Notes under the pieces: model-generated | What the model was told of the DNA's origin: nothing | Databases searched by the model: none | The model's input: only the letters and a program-made list of their open reading frames with translations | Part shown: positions 35,701 to 49,900 of the stretch, in pieces | How positions within the stretch are numbered: position 1 is the stretch's first letter | How the letters are laid out: every line of letters begins with the position of its first letter | From: Dromaius novaehollandiae | Taxonomy: Eukaryota > Chordata > Aves > Casuariiformes > Dromaiidae | Assembly: GCF_036370855.1 (NCBI RefSeq) | Contig: NC_088110.1 | Coordinates: 23,493,501-23,557,500 of the forward strand | Direction of reading: 5' to 3' | DNA: 64,000 nt | Made by a program: the position numbers and the translations under genes

Positions 35701-38700
35701 GTCACTAAGCTATTTCAGAAGATTTTTCCTGGGCAACAGTGAAGGAGAAGCACATGTAAACACGCAATCAACGCTGACTGCCCACAGGTTCCTGCGGGAA
35801 GGAAGCTCCAGGCTGCTTGGGACTGGCGGCTGCGAGTCTGAGTTGCTCTGCCCGGGGGAGCAAGGCAGGCAGACGGCCTGCCCCCCCAGCAAAGGGGCAC
35901 GTGGCAGACCATCTCCGCAGGGGCTTCAGCTTTGAAAACTGCTTGCCCCGTTGGTCCCGAATGCCTCACTTCCTAGCTGGCTGCGTGTGCTGCAAGCTCG
36001 TGTTGATTCCCGAGGAAGATCTCATCAGCAGGTACAAGAAAGGCTGCTTCTGGGCTTGTCCTGAAGTTCAACTGTGCTTTAAATGATTGTCCAGGGAGAC
36101 TTCCTAGAATACAGGACAAACACCTTGCCACAGACATTAAGTAAATAAACAAGTTTGCTGAGGAGATCCTTCTAATGTGTCACATTAGAGGTCAGCTAGT
36201 TCTCTTTGCTTTCATCCTTTGCTCTTTCAAGTGCTTTTCAGTAACACGCGCACCACACAGAGGCATTTATTGCAGGGAAACGAAGGTAATGACAATACTT
36301 TGTTTTTCAAGAGTTCTCTCAAGCTTAGGATTTCAAATCATCTTATTTACAACCGTTGGCTAATAAAACTTCACAATCACCAAGATGAACTAACATTATG
36401 CAAACAGGAAGACGGAGGAAAAGAATAGAAGTGACTCGTCCAAGACAAGAATACCTCCTCCATTTCGCAACATCCACCCCGTGGTTCTGCCCCATTTACA
36501 TTCTTCCATTACAACTTTATTGTTCCAAGCTGGGACCCATCTGTCATGCTCAAGTCCTCATACAAAGTTTTCTAAATAATCTGATTTTTGCCCAGAGTAT
36601 TACTCCAGTAGGTACTTGTTTAAGTGGTTCATGGTGTACTTCACTAATACTTCAATTATTTCTAAAATGGAGGCTTATTACTCAATGATCTCATTTTGTC
36701 TATCACATCAAGAGTCACTTAAAAAACAGAGAGCGGCGAATTGCTTCTGAAGATAAAAGAGAAACAATGCAACTTGGTCCTGACCTCAGGCTCCCTTTGC
36801 TTATGGTCCAAGCTGGCCACCAGCCCCACACTCCAGCTAATTTCCTTCTTTGAAAAACAATCGCATTTTGAAGCCCAGTAATGTGCCAACAGTTTCCAGT
36901 AAACCCTATAAATATCACATCTCGGCAGCCATCCAGGGAGAAGCTAATTGTGGGGATGGGCCTGAGCTTTGCTGATAGAGAACCGGATGGGAATTTGAAA
37001 TGACAAGTTCAAGCAAACTAATCTGTTGCTCTCACACCCAGCTAGCTGTATCCTGGAGTAGACGCTATCACCAGGACTGGCTGTAGGACCTGTACAGACC
37101 GCCCTGAAAGACCATTCTTGTGAAGCCCCCGAATTTGCATGCACCTCTCCCCACACACCCCACCTCAGCTCTAATAGCAGTGAGCTGCACACTCCTGGGT
37201 TCCTCCAAAGACTGTGCCGAAAATGGAGGGACAGCCAGAAGTTTGGAAGCTGCCAGAGACCATCTCTGACTCACAGCCTGGATGAGGGCACTGAAGGCAG
37301 CAATCACTTGGCTCAGCGAGTTTAGGCAGCGTTGCATCCCGGTGGCATAACGGCCTTTCAATTCGGCAAGATTTTATCTGGGAGCCCTCTGGTCACATTT
37401 CAAGCACGCAGGACTGCCAGCATGGCAGCATGCTTAAAAAGAATCAAGAGAGATTTTTTAAAAGGGGTTGGCAGGACTTAAAGCTAAACTATGTTGACAC
37501 ACAGAGGGCTGCTAACACAAGGGAGCCTGCACACGGAGGGAAAATGCTGCAGAGGAAAACACAACGGGAGTATGCCTAAAACACGGGAGAGAGTCAGGGA
37601 TGTACACAACACATCGGACATCTGGGCTGGATCCTCCTCTGTTGAGACTAGATGAAACAGGGGAGTCGAAATGAGAACGTTTTAAAGCCTAGATGCTCTA
37701 ATGATGCAAACTGAGATAAAATGCAGTTTAGCAAAACACATATATTTCAGTGTTTTAGATTTCTAACGCACCTATTGTTGCAGGATTTGAAAGCTCTTTC
37801 CAAACCCTGACTAATCACACTTTATTAAGGCCCTCATATTAAGGATTAATATGAATTAATACATATTTTAACCAATTGTTACAGTCCAACAGATTCTAGA
37901 TATCTAATCATTTAATACCTTCTGCTGCTGCTTTTATAAACATCTAATCTGTTTATTTCTGTCACATACTTGTACCATCTCTCCAGCATTTAAGAACTTC
38001 TTTTGGAAGTGGATCCATAAGATAAAATGTTGCTGCAAACTAATTAAGCTCCACAGCATCTTTGCAAATATTTAAGTGCTTAAGAGATAGCCCAATTTCA
38101 TCCATCGAGATGGCTTCTCGTACACAGGATTCCAAATTAGTTATAATCTGGACAGACCAGTGGAAAACACAGCTGTGGTCTGGATGAAAGATAAACAATA
38201 TGTTGTCATGACTGCTGCTTTTTGCTCCAAATATGCCAGTCCTCTTGCAGTGAAAAAAATCTTTTCGCTATAATCTTAACCACTGCATTTACCCACAGCA
38301 TTGTTGCTCATTAGCAACCTAAGACACATGAACGCTGCGGTATAACAAAGTAGGCTAGAGTCATTTAAATCATCTTCGTACTTTGATTCTCGTGTTCAGG
38401 CCACTCCTAGCGTTTTCAGCTAGCTCAGCAGTGACAGGAAATCTTGGCCTAACCTCACTTCCTCGTGTTTTGAACCGCTCTCCCCTGCAGCTTCTACACT
38501 CTTGGATCATTTCAGCATTTAGCATAGGCTGAATGACTTCCCCAAAGCACGACAGAAACAGCTTGGCACATATAAAAGACTCACACTTCTCGCCCTAAGT
38601 ACAAAGCTGGCTAAAGCTAAAGAACATATATAGATTATGCTCCAAGTCATACAGCTAACCTATAAACCTTGTCTCAGTAGGGCTTAACATGCTCTTAAGC

Positions 38701-41700
38701 AGACTAAACCTGTTGACACTAGCTTAAAAAATATCCGATTGCAGCTGTCTTCCTCATGTTTAAGTACATGACAATGGCGGGACCCCAAATGCTGCGAGGA
38801 CTCATTCAATACTGGCACAATCACAGATTGTCTTCAAGAGCCTCGATTAAGCACACAACCTACCTTCCTCATCTAGACGAACAGCAAGTCTCCACGCGTA
38901 TTAGGGGGCCGCAATGCCTGCAGGCTGGCACCAGCCCGGGGTTTCCCTTGCAGCCACGGGAAGCCGGAGTCGTGCACTGCAACAAAGCGGTGCTGGCTGT
39001 GGGGGCTGCTTTTTTCCTGCTGAAGTACTACAACGCTGGGTCACTTGCAGAACCCCCTTCCTCGCTCTGATGACCTTAGGTTTTGCCCAGACAGAGCTGT
39101 TTAGCTCCACAACATGTACCAAGAGCCAACATCCATGCAGTGCTTTGTAAGTGTAATGTTTACTCACTGCATATACTGGGTTAAACTGCCTCCAGCCCTA
39201 GGAAAGAAGTGCATTTTGAGACAAAATCTGCAACAGAAGAGTGCCTTTAATCTGCATGTAAGATGGGGATAATTACTTCATGGTAAACAGTCTGGGTTGT
39301 TAAGGGGTCTGGGAACCTCTCATTCTTACAAGGAGTGCCAGCATTTCCTTGAGTGGGAATGCCGGATTTCGGCTGCAAGGGCGGGATCTGCTACAGTCTC
39401 TATTACAAGAAAAAAAAAAGATAATATTATCTATACAGGTGTTTAGGCATTATTGTGTGAATGAAGATCCAGCCTCACTGCCTCCAGGGCATGCTGCATT
39501 TTGTATTCCAGCTCAACAGTCCTGCAGAAGCAGAGCTGGGAATAGCACTGCAAGAATGAGAGAGCAGGAGCAAGGGTGAGCAGGTGGTGTTGTGAGGAGT
39601 TTGCTAAAAGGGATCCCCCAGTGTACGGGAAATTATTCCATGCTCCGAATGAACGAACGGAGTGGACAAAGTCCAGGGTCATTACACTAATTGACACTTT
39701 ACCTCCAGGAAGTCTCTGGAGAGCCAATCAGGGCTGCGTTGCAAGCGCAGGGTCCCAGGCACAGGTGTGGCCTGTGCTTAGTTCATTTAGTGTAATTGTG
39801 CCTTGGCAATCTGTTCTCATCTCCTCCCTCTCCAAACAGCTCCCAGTGTAACCTGCTCTGCTATTAACCCCACCATGCCCTACAGTGAAATACAGGTTTG
39901 GAAGAAGGAGGGTTTGTCTAACATGCTGCCTCCAATATTAGAGCACCATTTTAATCCTGGAATCGTCACAGTCTTTCACCTTCAGGTCTGCTATCACTCT
40001 TTATCATAACAAACGCACCGTCAAAGACATCAGAACCCGAGGAAATTAAAAAGCATTTTCAGCATTTTTTAAAATCTAGATCTTGATGTATTAATTTATA
40101 CATCTCCCTGATGATTCATATATAGGCACAGCACAGCATCTCTATCCTAAGAGCAACAGGATTGTGACATTGCCGAGAGAAATGTAACAAAATGGTTATT
40201 ATATAGTGTGCTTCACGGAAATCTGACAGTGGACCCTTCACAGCAGCTTTCAGATTTATAGCATGTTTTACCAGACTCACATGAAGCTACAGAATGAGCA
40301 TAAATTTGGCTAATGATTTGTATCTTTAACTTCCTTCTCCACTGGAATTAATTTAATTAAAAACCATTATTTTTAATTGTGAAATACCCGCACCCTGATT
40401 CAGATAATTTGATTTTATCTGTTATCAGTGCTTTGAGGCTGCTCAGCACTGTAGTATCCAGCCTCGATCTTGTCCTATTACTCAGTCTTTCTCTGCTCCT
40501 GTTTTCTATTATCAAGTTTATTTGCAATTTAAAGTCTGCACAATACATGATGCAAACAACAGGTTCAGGGCTCTGCTTCTGAAATACGGCGACCTGTGAT
40601 TCCTGGAAAGACTCATGTGGCCAAAGGAAAACTAGAAAGGAATCAAACAAGGGTGGCCTATACTGTAATTCACCTCTCCAGTCCAGCAGCATCTGCAGGC
40701 CTCAAATGTAAATGCTTCTGGAGGCGTGTGGAGCATCTGGCCATTCAGCCTTCTCTGGCTTGGGACACTCCTGATGTCTCTCACCTCTGCGGATGCTCTA
40801 AGAGCATCTACAGCTTTCCTTTCAGCAAGGATCTGATTGCACTGATCCCCATCTTCATGGACGTTGTAACACCCCAGCTTTGGGAATCCTACTTCTCTGT
40901 CAAATTCCATTCTGACTTACCAAAGGGCTCAAAAGGTACAGGGGAAAAAGGCAGAGTGACTACATAAAGCCTTAGTAGTCTCTGCATAAGCGGGCCACAA
41001 AAAATAATGACCATACACCTGATTTTCCAGTTATTTGTTTCAGTGGTATTTCTGAAGTTGTGTAATGGGTTCTCAGACTGCTCTTAGGCTATGGTTGTGG
41101 CCTGGACCCGTCTTGTAGAAGATGTCATCAATTTCAAATAGAGTTCACATTTTTGAAATCATTTCATAGGCTTTTTTACTTCTAATATTCCTCTTCACAC
41201 AGCATCATTCTAGTCTAGACACTCGCTCAGCAAAATACCTGCAGGCTGTTTGTTGCTCTCTCATGTTTAATTGCAAGATAACAGTTCATCAGACAACTTG
41301 CCACGAGGCAAAGTCCTAATCCTGGAGCGGGCCAAGCAAAGACCAGCTACTGATGTAGACAACTTTGCCTCCATTCCTAGTCCCTAGGCCAGCAACTGTC
41401 CTCTGCAGCCACATCGTCCTTCAGACGTCCTCCCTCCCGAGCTGGGTGCGGGACGGCCGTCGCGCCTGGCTGGCATACATACTTCCTGACAGTCTGCGTG
41501 TCCAATCCCTGCTCGGTCGCTGCTGGACAGCAGGTTTTTCCTGGCATCACTGTGGCTTTTTATCCACAGTTCTCCGCAACTTTTCCACAGTTTTAAAGTT
41601 TTCCTCAGTAACACTTCTCCTGTAGCAGAACTCACCCCTGCAATGCAGCTGCTGCCATTTCCTTGCGTTTGAAGAAGATGAGGAGTCAGCATCTGCCCCG

Positions 41701-44700
41701 GGCAAGATTCTGGCTCTTTGTTATCCACATTTTTTCCGGTTTTGCACCTTCTTTCTTTTCTCAGTGGAGAGGTTTCTGCCCTGATGAGTAAGGTAAGACT
41801 GGCAACTTTTCTGTCAGATCCTTTGCCCTTTAGCTTCCCTTCAGGAACTTCTTCCCTTCTTTTCTGATTCCATAACTAATGCAATTACTTCTCTGACGGT
41901 TTCCAAGATTTTCCATCTGCTCGAAATAGGCGCTTGTGCACTCTCTTGTTAATTAATGTGTTCTAAAATCATTATGTTCATCAACCAAGTTTTTTCACTT
42001 CCTTTTTTTTTCCTCAAATAGTCAACTCTTTTGTCCTAAGTCAAGCACTGGTATTTCAGCATTCAAAATTAAGTAAACTCAGTTTTGAACGGAGACTAAT
42101 CACTCGAAGTCACTGCTAACCTGGAGTACAGACAAAGCATTAGCATGCTGTACTTGTTATCGAGCTTCGTACCTCTGGCTCAAACTGACAGAATTTAAGA
42201 GATTCCTACTATCGATTCTTTCTGCAGCTTTGGAGTCCAACTCAAAACACTCTTTCTACTGCAGTCTGTATTGGGTATTTTGTTAAGCATATTTGAAGTT
42301 GTGCCAGCTTTTGCTTTATATTATTACTTGTGCTCTTCCTGACTGTTATGAAGCATTTTAGTAAAGGCACATATAAATAGTAATCTCTGATTCAGCTGAT
42401 AAAACTGAACTATTTTCAACAACTGGTTGTGAAGATATTACCAACAGATAATTTTACTGAATTTGTGAAATTCAGTTTGAATGCGCTGCGTTCGTGGAGA
42501 AACAAGTTCCCTATGTGGTACTCAGGGGAAACACAATACTCAGAGTGTAACAGAATTTAATAAAGATAAAGACTTATCAGATCCTTTAGTTCTGCTTCTG
42601 CTACATTTGGTAACTAAGGCAGTCCACAGTTCAAGTGCCTTTAAATGAAGCAAAGAACCCCTAGTAATTGCATCTAGGGAGAAAACAAAATACTGCTTAG
42701 ATTTAGAGAAATGCTTCTGCTTCGTGTGGTGCTTAGCACGCTATCTTATTTATACTTAAAATTTGAGAACTATTAGAAAGATCTATTCCACAGCCTGCAC
42801 AGATCTAGTCAATCTCTTGGATGACAAAAGACACAAAAGGTTTACTTCTTACTATACAAGGATTAAATAACAAGGTTACTCTTACTGATATAAATACAGA
42901 ATTACCTTACCATTTTTGGCAACCTAAAGAAAGATTATTTACCAGTAACTACCAGTAACTACACTTCTTTGAAATATATTGGCCATATATGCACCTTTGT
43001 ATTGCTGGTGTTCTTATTACAAGCACCTTAACCAGATACCAATTTTGTCTTACCAGTACCTATAGGCATATTCATGCTCTCCCTCATCCGGCAGCCATAT
43101 AAAGGTAGAGTGTGCCCTACAATGCCGTTTCTCCCAACTCGAGGATCTGAGAATCCTGTAGCTCTCAGGAAAGTGGTCTTTTCAGAAGAGAGGTGGATAA
43201 AAGCTTGGTAGTGAACGTATCTGACACTAACACTACACATATCAGTCCTGAAGGTCAACTTCAGTAACGTGAGCACAGGGTGCCATATGGCTCAGGACGG
43301 CCAGACGCGACCTCAACGTGATGACAGGGCCTGCCTGTAATTGCCTGACCAGTTTTTCCACTGCACAAAAAGCGCTCCTGTGGGAGACAAGCTTTTACAG
43401 ATATTGTTTCCAGGCAAGCTCCAGGAAATCCAGTAAGCTGTGTCAGGAAGAGGAAGGACTTTCCTGGTTTACCAGGTTACCAGGAAACCCAGGCAACTGA
43501 TAACTTTACATGCTGTCTCTAGATCTTGAAGGACTTGAACCCTCAGTGATCCATTTAGCAGCCACTTCTCCAAGGAAAAGGTAAAAGGCTAATCCCCATC
43601 TCTGAGATGAATTGAAAGCATAGCCACAACCTTGAGAAAGACTCAGTGTCACGCAGTACCTTGTGTGCATAGTGTCATGACCCAAAGACATTTCAGATGG
43701 GATTGCCTGAACATAAGCACTGCCAGTCAAGACTGTTGACTCAGTTGACTGAGCTGACTGATTTCTAGGATGCCCTGGCTCTGAGACCCCTTAGGATCCT
43801 AGAGGGACCCCAAAGATAAATATTAAATCTCACTAGAGGTGCATGTCTGATGCCTGGCCTTCAAATGAAGCAATGAACCATCTTACAGGCCATTGTGTAC
43901 TTGACCCTCCCCCAAACTAATGTGAATTAAGAGATATGACACGTGATTAAAATCATTTTAGGGAGAAAACAAGCTTGCACTAAAATAAGGAAAAAACAAA
44001 AATAGAAAATGAGCAAAACAGGCAGAGAAAAACATAGGACATGAGTGTGCGATGCAGCTCCTCCATAGCCTCCAGAACAGTAGCAGAAAAAATAATAAAA
44101 CCTAGTACAGATTTAGCAAAGGAAAGCAAACGGTAAAAGTAAATTAAATAAAGGGAAAGGTACCGATAAATCAGGGGTGCAATGCAAATTTTCCTGAAGG
44201 CTTTAGCAACATAAAAATGCTCTAGAGGAGCCAAGCTGGTGAAAGAGTCATATGATACACCCTGCTCCTCTGGGGCTGTGTGAGGATGAACAGAGGAGTG
44301 CGGCCAACAAGTACTGTGAACACACACAAACCTCGGGCTGCAGCACGAGCGATACGAACACACCCTGCATGTACAGACAGACAGATGCACACTTGGAGGA
44401 GAAAGCTGGATTCCCTTCTGAGAAACATTAGCGTAGGGACTCCCAACAGGCTGTCTGCCAAGGGGGATAATTAAGCTAAATAAAAATACACAACAGTAAC
44501 AGCCCCACATATGAGGATAATCTAATTACCACATTGGATATAGGAGACCCACTTCCCATGAGTTTTCCATTGTGACCAGAGAAGAGACGACAGCAACATA
44601 ACGTGCTGCAGAAAGGAAGATTCATTGGCTAAAAAGAGGCTTTCTATTAGGGTCTGCATATTAAACAACATCACAGCTTTCCATAATCATGTCATAATCT

Positions 44701-46784
44701 TTCCATAAAATTCAATCAAGGCAACAGCTTGCAAGTGTCCAAAAATCAATGGAACCATATGAGAAATGACTGCAGAGGTAACACTGGAATTTATTTCAAT
44801 ACTCAAGCCATGGTGGCTGTAAGGAATGTCTGAATAATAGGGAAACAGGTGTCCTGCAAAAAACCTCTTACAGAAGGTCTCCTCTCCCTCAAAATCAGAG
44901 GAAACACAAACAGTATGCAAACTGCAGTTCACTTAACAATACCAAACTGTTTGATTTTTGGAAAGAGGTCATTTCCACCCACTCATCTTCCTAGAATAAA
45001 ACAGCTGTTAAACTGGACAGGGCATAGTCTCATCTGGAATCCCAGCCCAGTAGCGTAGTTTCACTGAGTTGAACTTAAAATACAGGAGCTGCAGATTTGC
45101 TTTATTCATTAGTGGAGAAATGCAATATAAGGGGAGAGCTAATGTGTTGGGCTTCTGAAGAGCTTTATACACTGTGTAACATAACTCTAGGGTGCTCATC
45201 TGTTAAGTGAGAGAGAAGGGAAAATATTTTTCTTCCCCTTCTCTCTCTAGTGAAAACCCTTAGTGGACAGTATATGCTCAGTTCTTTTGAAAGTAATGGA
45301 GTGAGTGTATCCACTCAATTATTTAAAAGAGTTGAGTAATTGCAGTCCTGACAGCTCAGAAAACATCTCTCTTCTGTTAAAGCCACTGCACAAAACCATG
45401 TCTGTGCAGGTGGTCACAGTAGTGCTAGTTTCCTTTTTATTTACTTCCATATTCTGTGAGTCAGTTACTGGTGAGGCATGAGGCTGCACGCGCCCACCAG
45501 TATCTAGTTCTGCCAGAAAATAAAACTCAGTCAGTAGAAGGAAATGGGGAGGAAGGTGGCGACACCTTGGGAGCCTTTTTGGAGGTGCTAAGTTAATATG
45601 TGGATTGTGCTGGCTGATGACTATGTAAATCCTTATAGAAATCTCCTAGGGCATGGTGTGTGCTGGAGATAAAAATTACAATAGTAGACTTATAGGAAAA
45701 TGGATTCAGACAACCAGGACAGTCCAAGGAGGGAACAGGCTTGAAGAGAAAGTCCTCTTGCTAAAGACTCTCTGGAGAAGCTCCCTTAGTGGGTGCTGGG
45801 GAACTGGAAAGTTACCACCTCTGCCTTCTGCAGATTCCAATGCAGCGCAGAGGAAAAACGCCACAGAGTATGCAAAGATCACTAACGATATTTCCTCCCT
45901 ACCCACCAAACACACAGAGAATTGCAGCAGACTAGCTCCAACGCACACTCTCACTGTCACCATTTCTTCACTCCGCAGCTGCCCGAAACTTAGTCCTGTC
46001 CAGAAAAGCAAAACCGAGCATTTCGCCTCCTCTGTCAGGGGTTGCTGGACACAAGGACAAGAACCACTGGACTGATGAGTACAACCAGGGACAGGTGGGC
46101 ATCCAGCTGGCCTGACCATTTGAAAGCCACAGTTTGTTCCTTCTTTGGAACTCTCACTAGCTATGGCTTTCTGGGACAGTTTTCAAAAGGCTGCAAGAAA
46201 CAGCTACCAAGGCAAGTGAATTATATAAAGCATACACTTACATGCCTCTGATATCGCCACGGTCCTGTGACATCCATGCCGGTATTATCATTACCCCATT
46301 TACTTGTTAGAAGTGACTGCATCACTCCACACAGCCATGTGAGCCTCCTAGATTTTGCTTTAGCCACTCATTTGTCTCAGTGACCACCACTTTTTAAAGA
46401 TATTTACCGGCTTTGTAGATAAATATCATTGTGGCCATCAGCAGAGGTGTGGTGATGAAGGGACAGAATGAAATGCAAATCTTGTAAATGCTACTTCATT
46501 ACACTGCCCCTAATCACCAAAAGCAGCCTATTTTGTCCTTACACAGCAACAGTTGAATGAAAGCAATAAAAAAGACAATTAGGAAAGTGAAATTAGGGGA
46601 GCAACAACATCTGTTGGCAAAGAATGACAAAAATGGTCTGAACAAGCCTGGATGATAAAGCCAGACAGACACAGGCACGCATACTTTCTTCTCTCTACCC
46701 TGCTGCCTCGCTCCTCAGGTCCTTTGAAAACAAAAACACTGATAGTGATGAGAGTTTTCACCTCCTCATTATCAACTGGCTCAC
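29771..46784. other. AT-rich region, GALNS intron 12 and/or intergenic
   Basis: No conserved exon was recognised. The terminal GALNS exon is expected somewhere between 24.4 and 46.8 kb. I searched for the revcomp of its usual motifs (QLNVC, NWAPPGC, GKCL) and found no acceptable match. Open frames are short and without recognisable domains. Confidence 0.5.
42944..42961. repeat. Short tandem duplication
   Basis: TACCAGTAAC is repeated twice head to tail. Confidence 0.7.
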
Positions 46785-46906
46785 CTTAATGGATACTTTT
46801 CTCCAGGGTCCCTGCCCAAGTGGAAGAGCAGCGGCAGAGTGGTGTGCTCCTCCTGCGTGTGTGTTGTCACTCCAGAGACATTCTGCCCGGGACAGAAATC
46901 GATGCC
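46785..46906 (-). CDS. GALNS: GALNS exon equivalent to human exon 12
   Basis: Follows the acceptor TAATGCAG. It encodes [16 protein letters not shown], then [17 protein letters not shown]. The donor is GTGAGC, phase 2 out. Confidence 0.95.
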
Positions 46907-49900
46907 CTGCATTAGAGAGGAGGAAACGGGTCACCAAGGGTGAAGAAGGAGAGAGAATTCTGGCTGATGCCACTTTCTTCAGCATCTTGTTGTTAACCAA
47001 AACAGGTTAACTTTCCCCTGCACTGCCAAATATATACCCACAAAATACAGAATTTGTCTGAAACCAGGGAGTTGGCTTTAGTCTGCAAAATGGATTCTGA
47101 TCTGATGGGGTAAAATAAGGTGACAGTGCTGCTACTGCAAAAAAGCTGAAGCAGGCCTTAGATTTTTGCCTCATTAAAAAGTAATCTTTATAAAATATTC
47201 ATTAAAATGAAATGCCAAACAAAAGAAAGTTGAAACCATTTAATCATAGGAATTCTGTCTGTGGAAAGTATCTTCTCTGTTTGCTTTCTATAGCTCCGAA
47301 ATGCACAGAGAGGTTCTGATCACTTGGCAGCTGATCTAAAAGCAGCAGTCACAGGGAATCATCCAGCACAACTGAGGGACACAATCCTGCGAGGCCACGG
47401 GCACCCATTAGCCTCCCTAGAAACTCCGTGTGCTCACAGCATCTGACATCAGACCTGAAGGACCTATTTCACTGAAGAAAGAAGCAAATATGGTTAATTT
47501 TAAAAAGAAAACGGGTGCATTTATTTATCTGATTTATAGCTTCTCAGAAAGCTGGTATTGAGGCACTCACCTGGGAACGACAGCTGGGCTGGAAGGACTG
47601 TGCTAGGCCTGGGAACGTTCCTGTGACTAACATTCAAGTCTATGGGGTCAGAAGTCGGGATTTCCCTGGCAGCAGTAGTGGTGGGAAGGCCACAAGTACG
47701 GGGACACTCCATTTGCTAGCAGCAACGGGTTGAAGTGCTCGGTGGCCACTCGAAGTGCTCGGTGGCCACTCGAGGGACAGGCAGAGCCGTCTGTTCAGCA
47801 GTCCAGAGCAGCGAGTGCTCTGCATCTGCGCCTTTGCATGCCGTGCCAGGCTGTGTCTCCCAAACTCCAGCCAATTATTAGCCAGATGTCAAACTCCCTA
47901 ATCACCTAGAGCCTGGCCTGCTGCCTTGCTGGCTAACGGAACCCATTTAGCCCTGGGAACAGCAAAAAATTTAAAACGCTAATTTCGCTGAAGAGAAAAT
48001 AAAGCAGGGGGCCCCATCGACCAGCAAGGACTAGCACCTAATGGACTTGTTAAACCCCGGTTTTACAATTCCAGCTAACATGCCGTGCTACTTACAGTAC
48101 CTCAGAAAGCCCCGAGACATGGACAGAGACATGGAGAGAAGGTAAATAGGAATATTTAAATGGAGGTGGGAAAGCAGCTGTAGCATTTGCTTACAAAACA
48201 AACAAACTGAAAAGCTCTCTACAGATGTTGGTCGGATTTGATTGGCAAACAATTTTCTAAAAATATCCTGTGTTTTTAATGGACAGCTGGTCAGTGGAGC
48301 AGTTAATATGCTGCTTTTCAATAAAGCAAGAAGGTTAGAAGCCCATGAAATCCCATTTATCTGCACAGAGCTATAGATTCCTGAATCACTGACTGGAAAA
48401 ATAAGAGAGTTGCTTGATAGGTTGTAGTGGCCTACCAATAATGGACTTTAAATGGATACAAAAATGATTGACCTTTCCACCTTCTGATGCCACAGACCTC
48501 TGAAACACAGAGTGAAAAATAGATTTTTTTTCAAAAGGAACAGTTAATGAAAAGGTATCAAAGCTGACATAACATCCAAATTATAATTTGGATGCAAATC
48601 AAACAAGCTATTTAATTAAGAGCCTGCTAATTGGTACAATACTCTTCTGCTGCAAATGCTTTAGTTTGAAAGAAGATTTTAGTCTCTTGGGCATTTGTTT
48701 ATACACTCCTCTGTTTACAATTTATCTTTTGCTTTTTGTAAAATCCTTGTAGCAGAGACTCCGGAACGTCGTCTCGGTAACGTCCCAAAGGTTCCTAAGA
48801 AAGGGCTGTGACGGCCTCGCCTGATGCCACCAGCCAAAAGGTATCTGTCTTTCTAATCTAGTCAATGCCCTCTTCAAAAGTAGCCTATTGGGGAAAAACC
48901 ACAATTTTCAAACATACTGTTTTATGACATTGATAAATAACACTCTTAAAATGTGGCTGAAAGCACCACGTAAATTTCTAAGGCTTTTCAGCTTTATCTC
49001 CACAAATAAAACTGACTATTATTATTTTGATGTACTATGTGACCACCAATATTCAACCTGCAGAGACAGCTTGACATATTTTCTACTTGATCATTAACAA
49101 ATGAGCAAAACATATGTGCTAAAATCACATCCTCACATCTGTGATTAAGGCACTGTCCAGCATAACAGTAATTAAAATACTGAGGAAACAACTAGAGGAT
49201 TCTCTCATAATTCACGGAAATGAGCACGGCATAAAACTAATGGGGAAAGAGAGAACACAAGTAAAATTGCTAATGCATTGGGCCAGCAGAAAGCAAGTGA
49301 GAAGGTAACAGATACAGAACTAAGCACAGTCCCTTAAGACTCTCATTTTTAGAGAAAAATGTTTTTATCTGCTTCTTAAAATTATAGAGGTTAAACTCAA
49401 TCAAGAAGCAAGAGTGAGCAAACCCGGTGCGGAGCCGGGCTGCCTGGCAGCAAATGAGTGAACAAGGACTAAAGCGCATGAAACTTGTGGAAAACCAGAT
49501 AGTTAACCAGATCTGGGCTTTCCGCAGCTTGCCAGCCCTAAACTTGCAATTGCTTCCAGCGTTCACTCACATGCGTCGGGTCGCGGGAAAGGGACTTACT
49601 CCTCGCACAGACACACGTCCAGTCCCGTGCTGAGGGACCTTAGCATGATTCACCTCTTCTGAGCAGCCGGCTCACCGAGGCAGCCACCACGCTGAACGGA
49701 GGACGGGGGAAGGAGGACTCTCAGGCTGTCACAAAAGCTCTCCAGGAACAGGTCACCTCTCTAAGGGAGGGAATTCTGATGCCATAGTGCAGCAAATTAA
49801 TTATTTCTAATTAAAATGTGTGTGTGTGTGTGCGCGCGCGCATGTGCCTCTTTTCTTCATTGAAAGCTGATAGGTATGATGACAGTGGTCAATGCCGCTC

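Noticed and set aside
37268-37375. Minus-strand helical segment (ELKGRYATGMQRCLNSLSQV) ending near a GTGAGT donor
   Set aside because: With the only plausible acceptor, this frame meets a stop at its very start, so no coding exon can be built.
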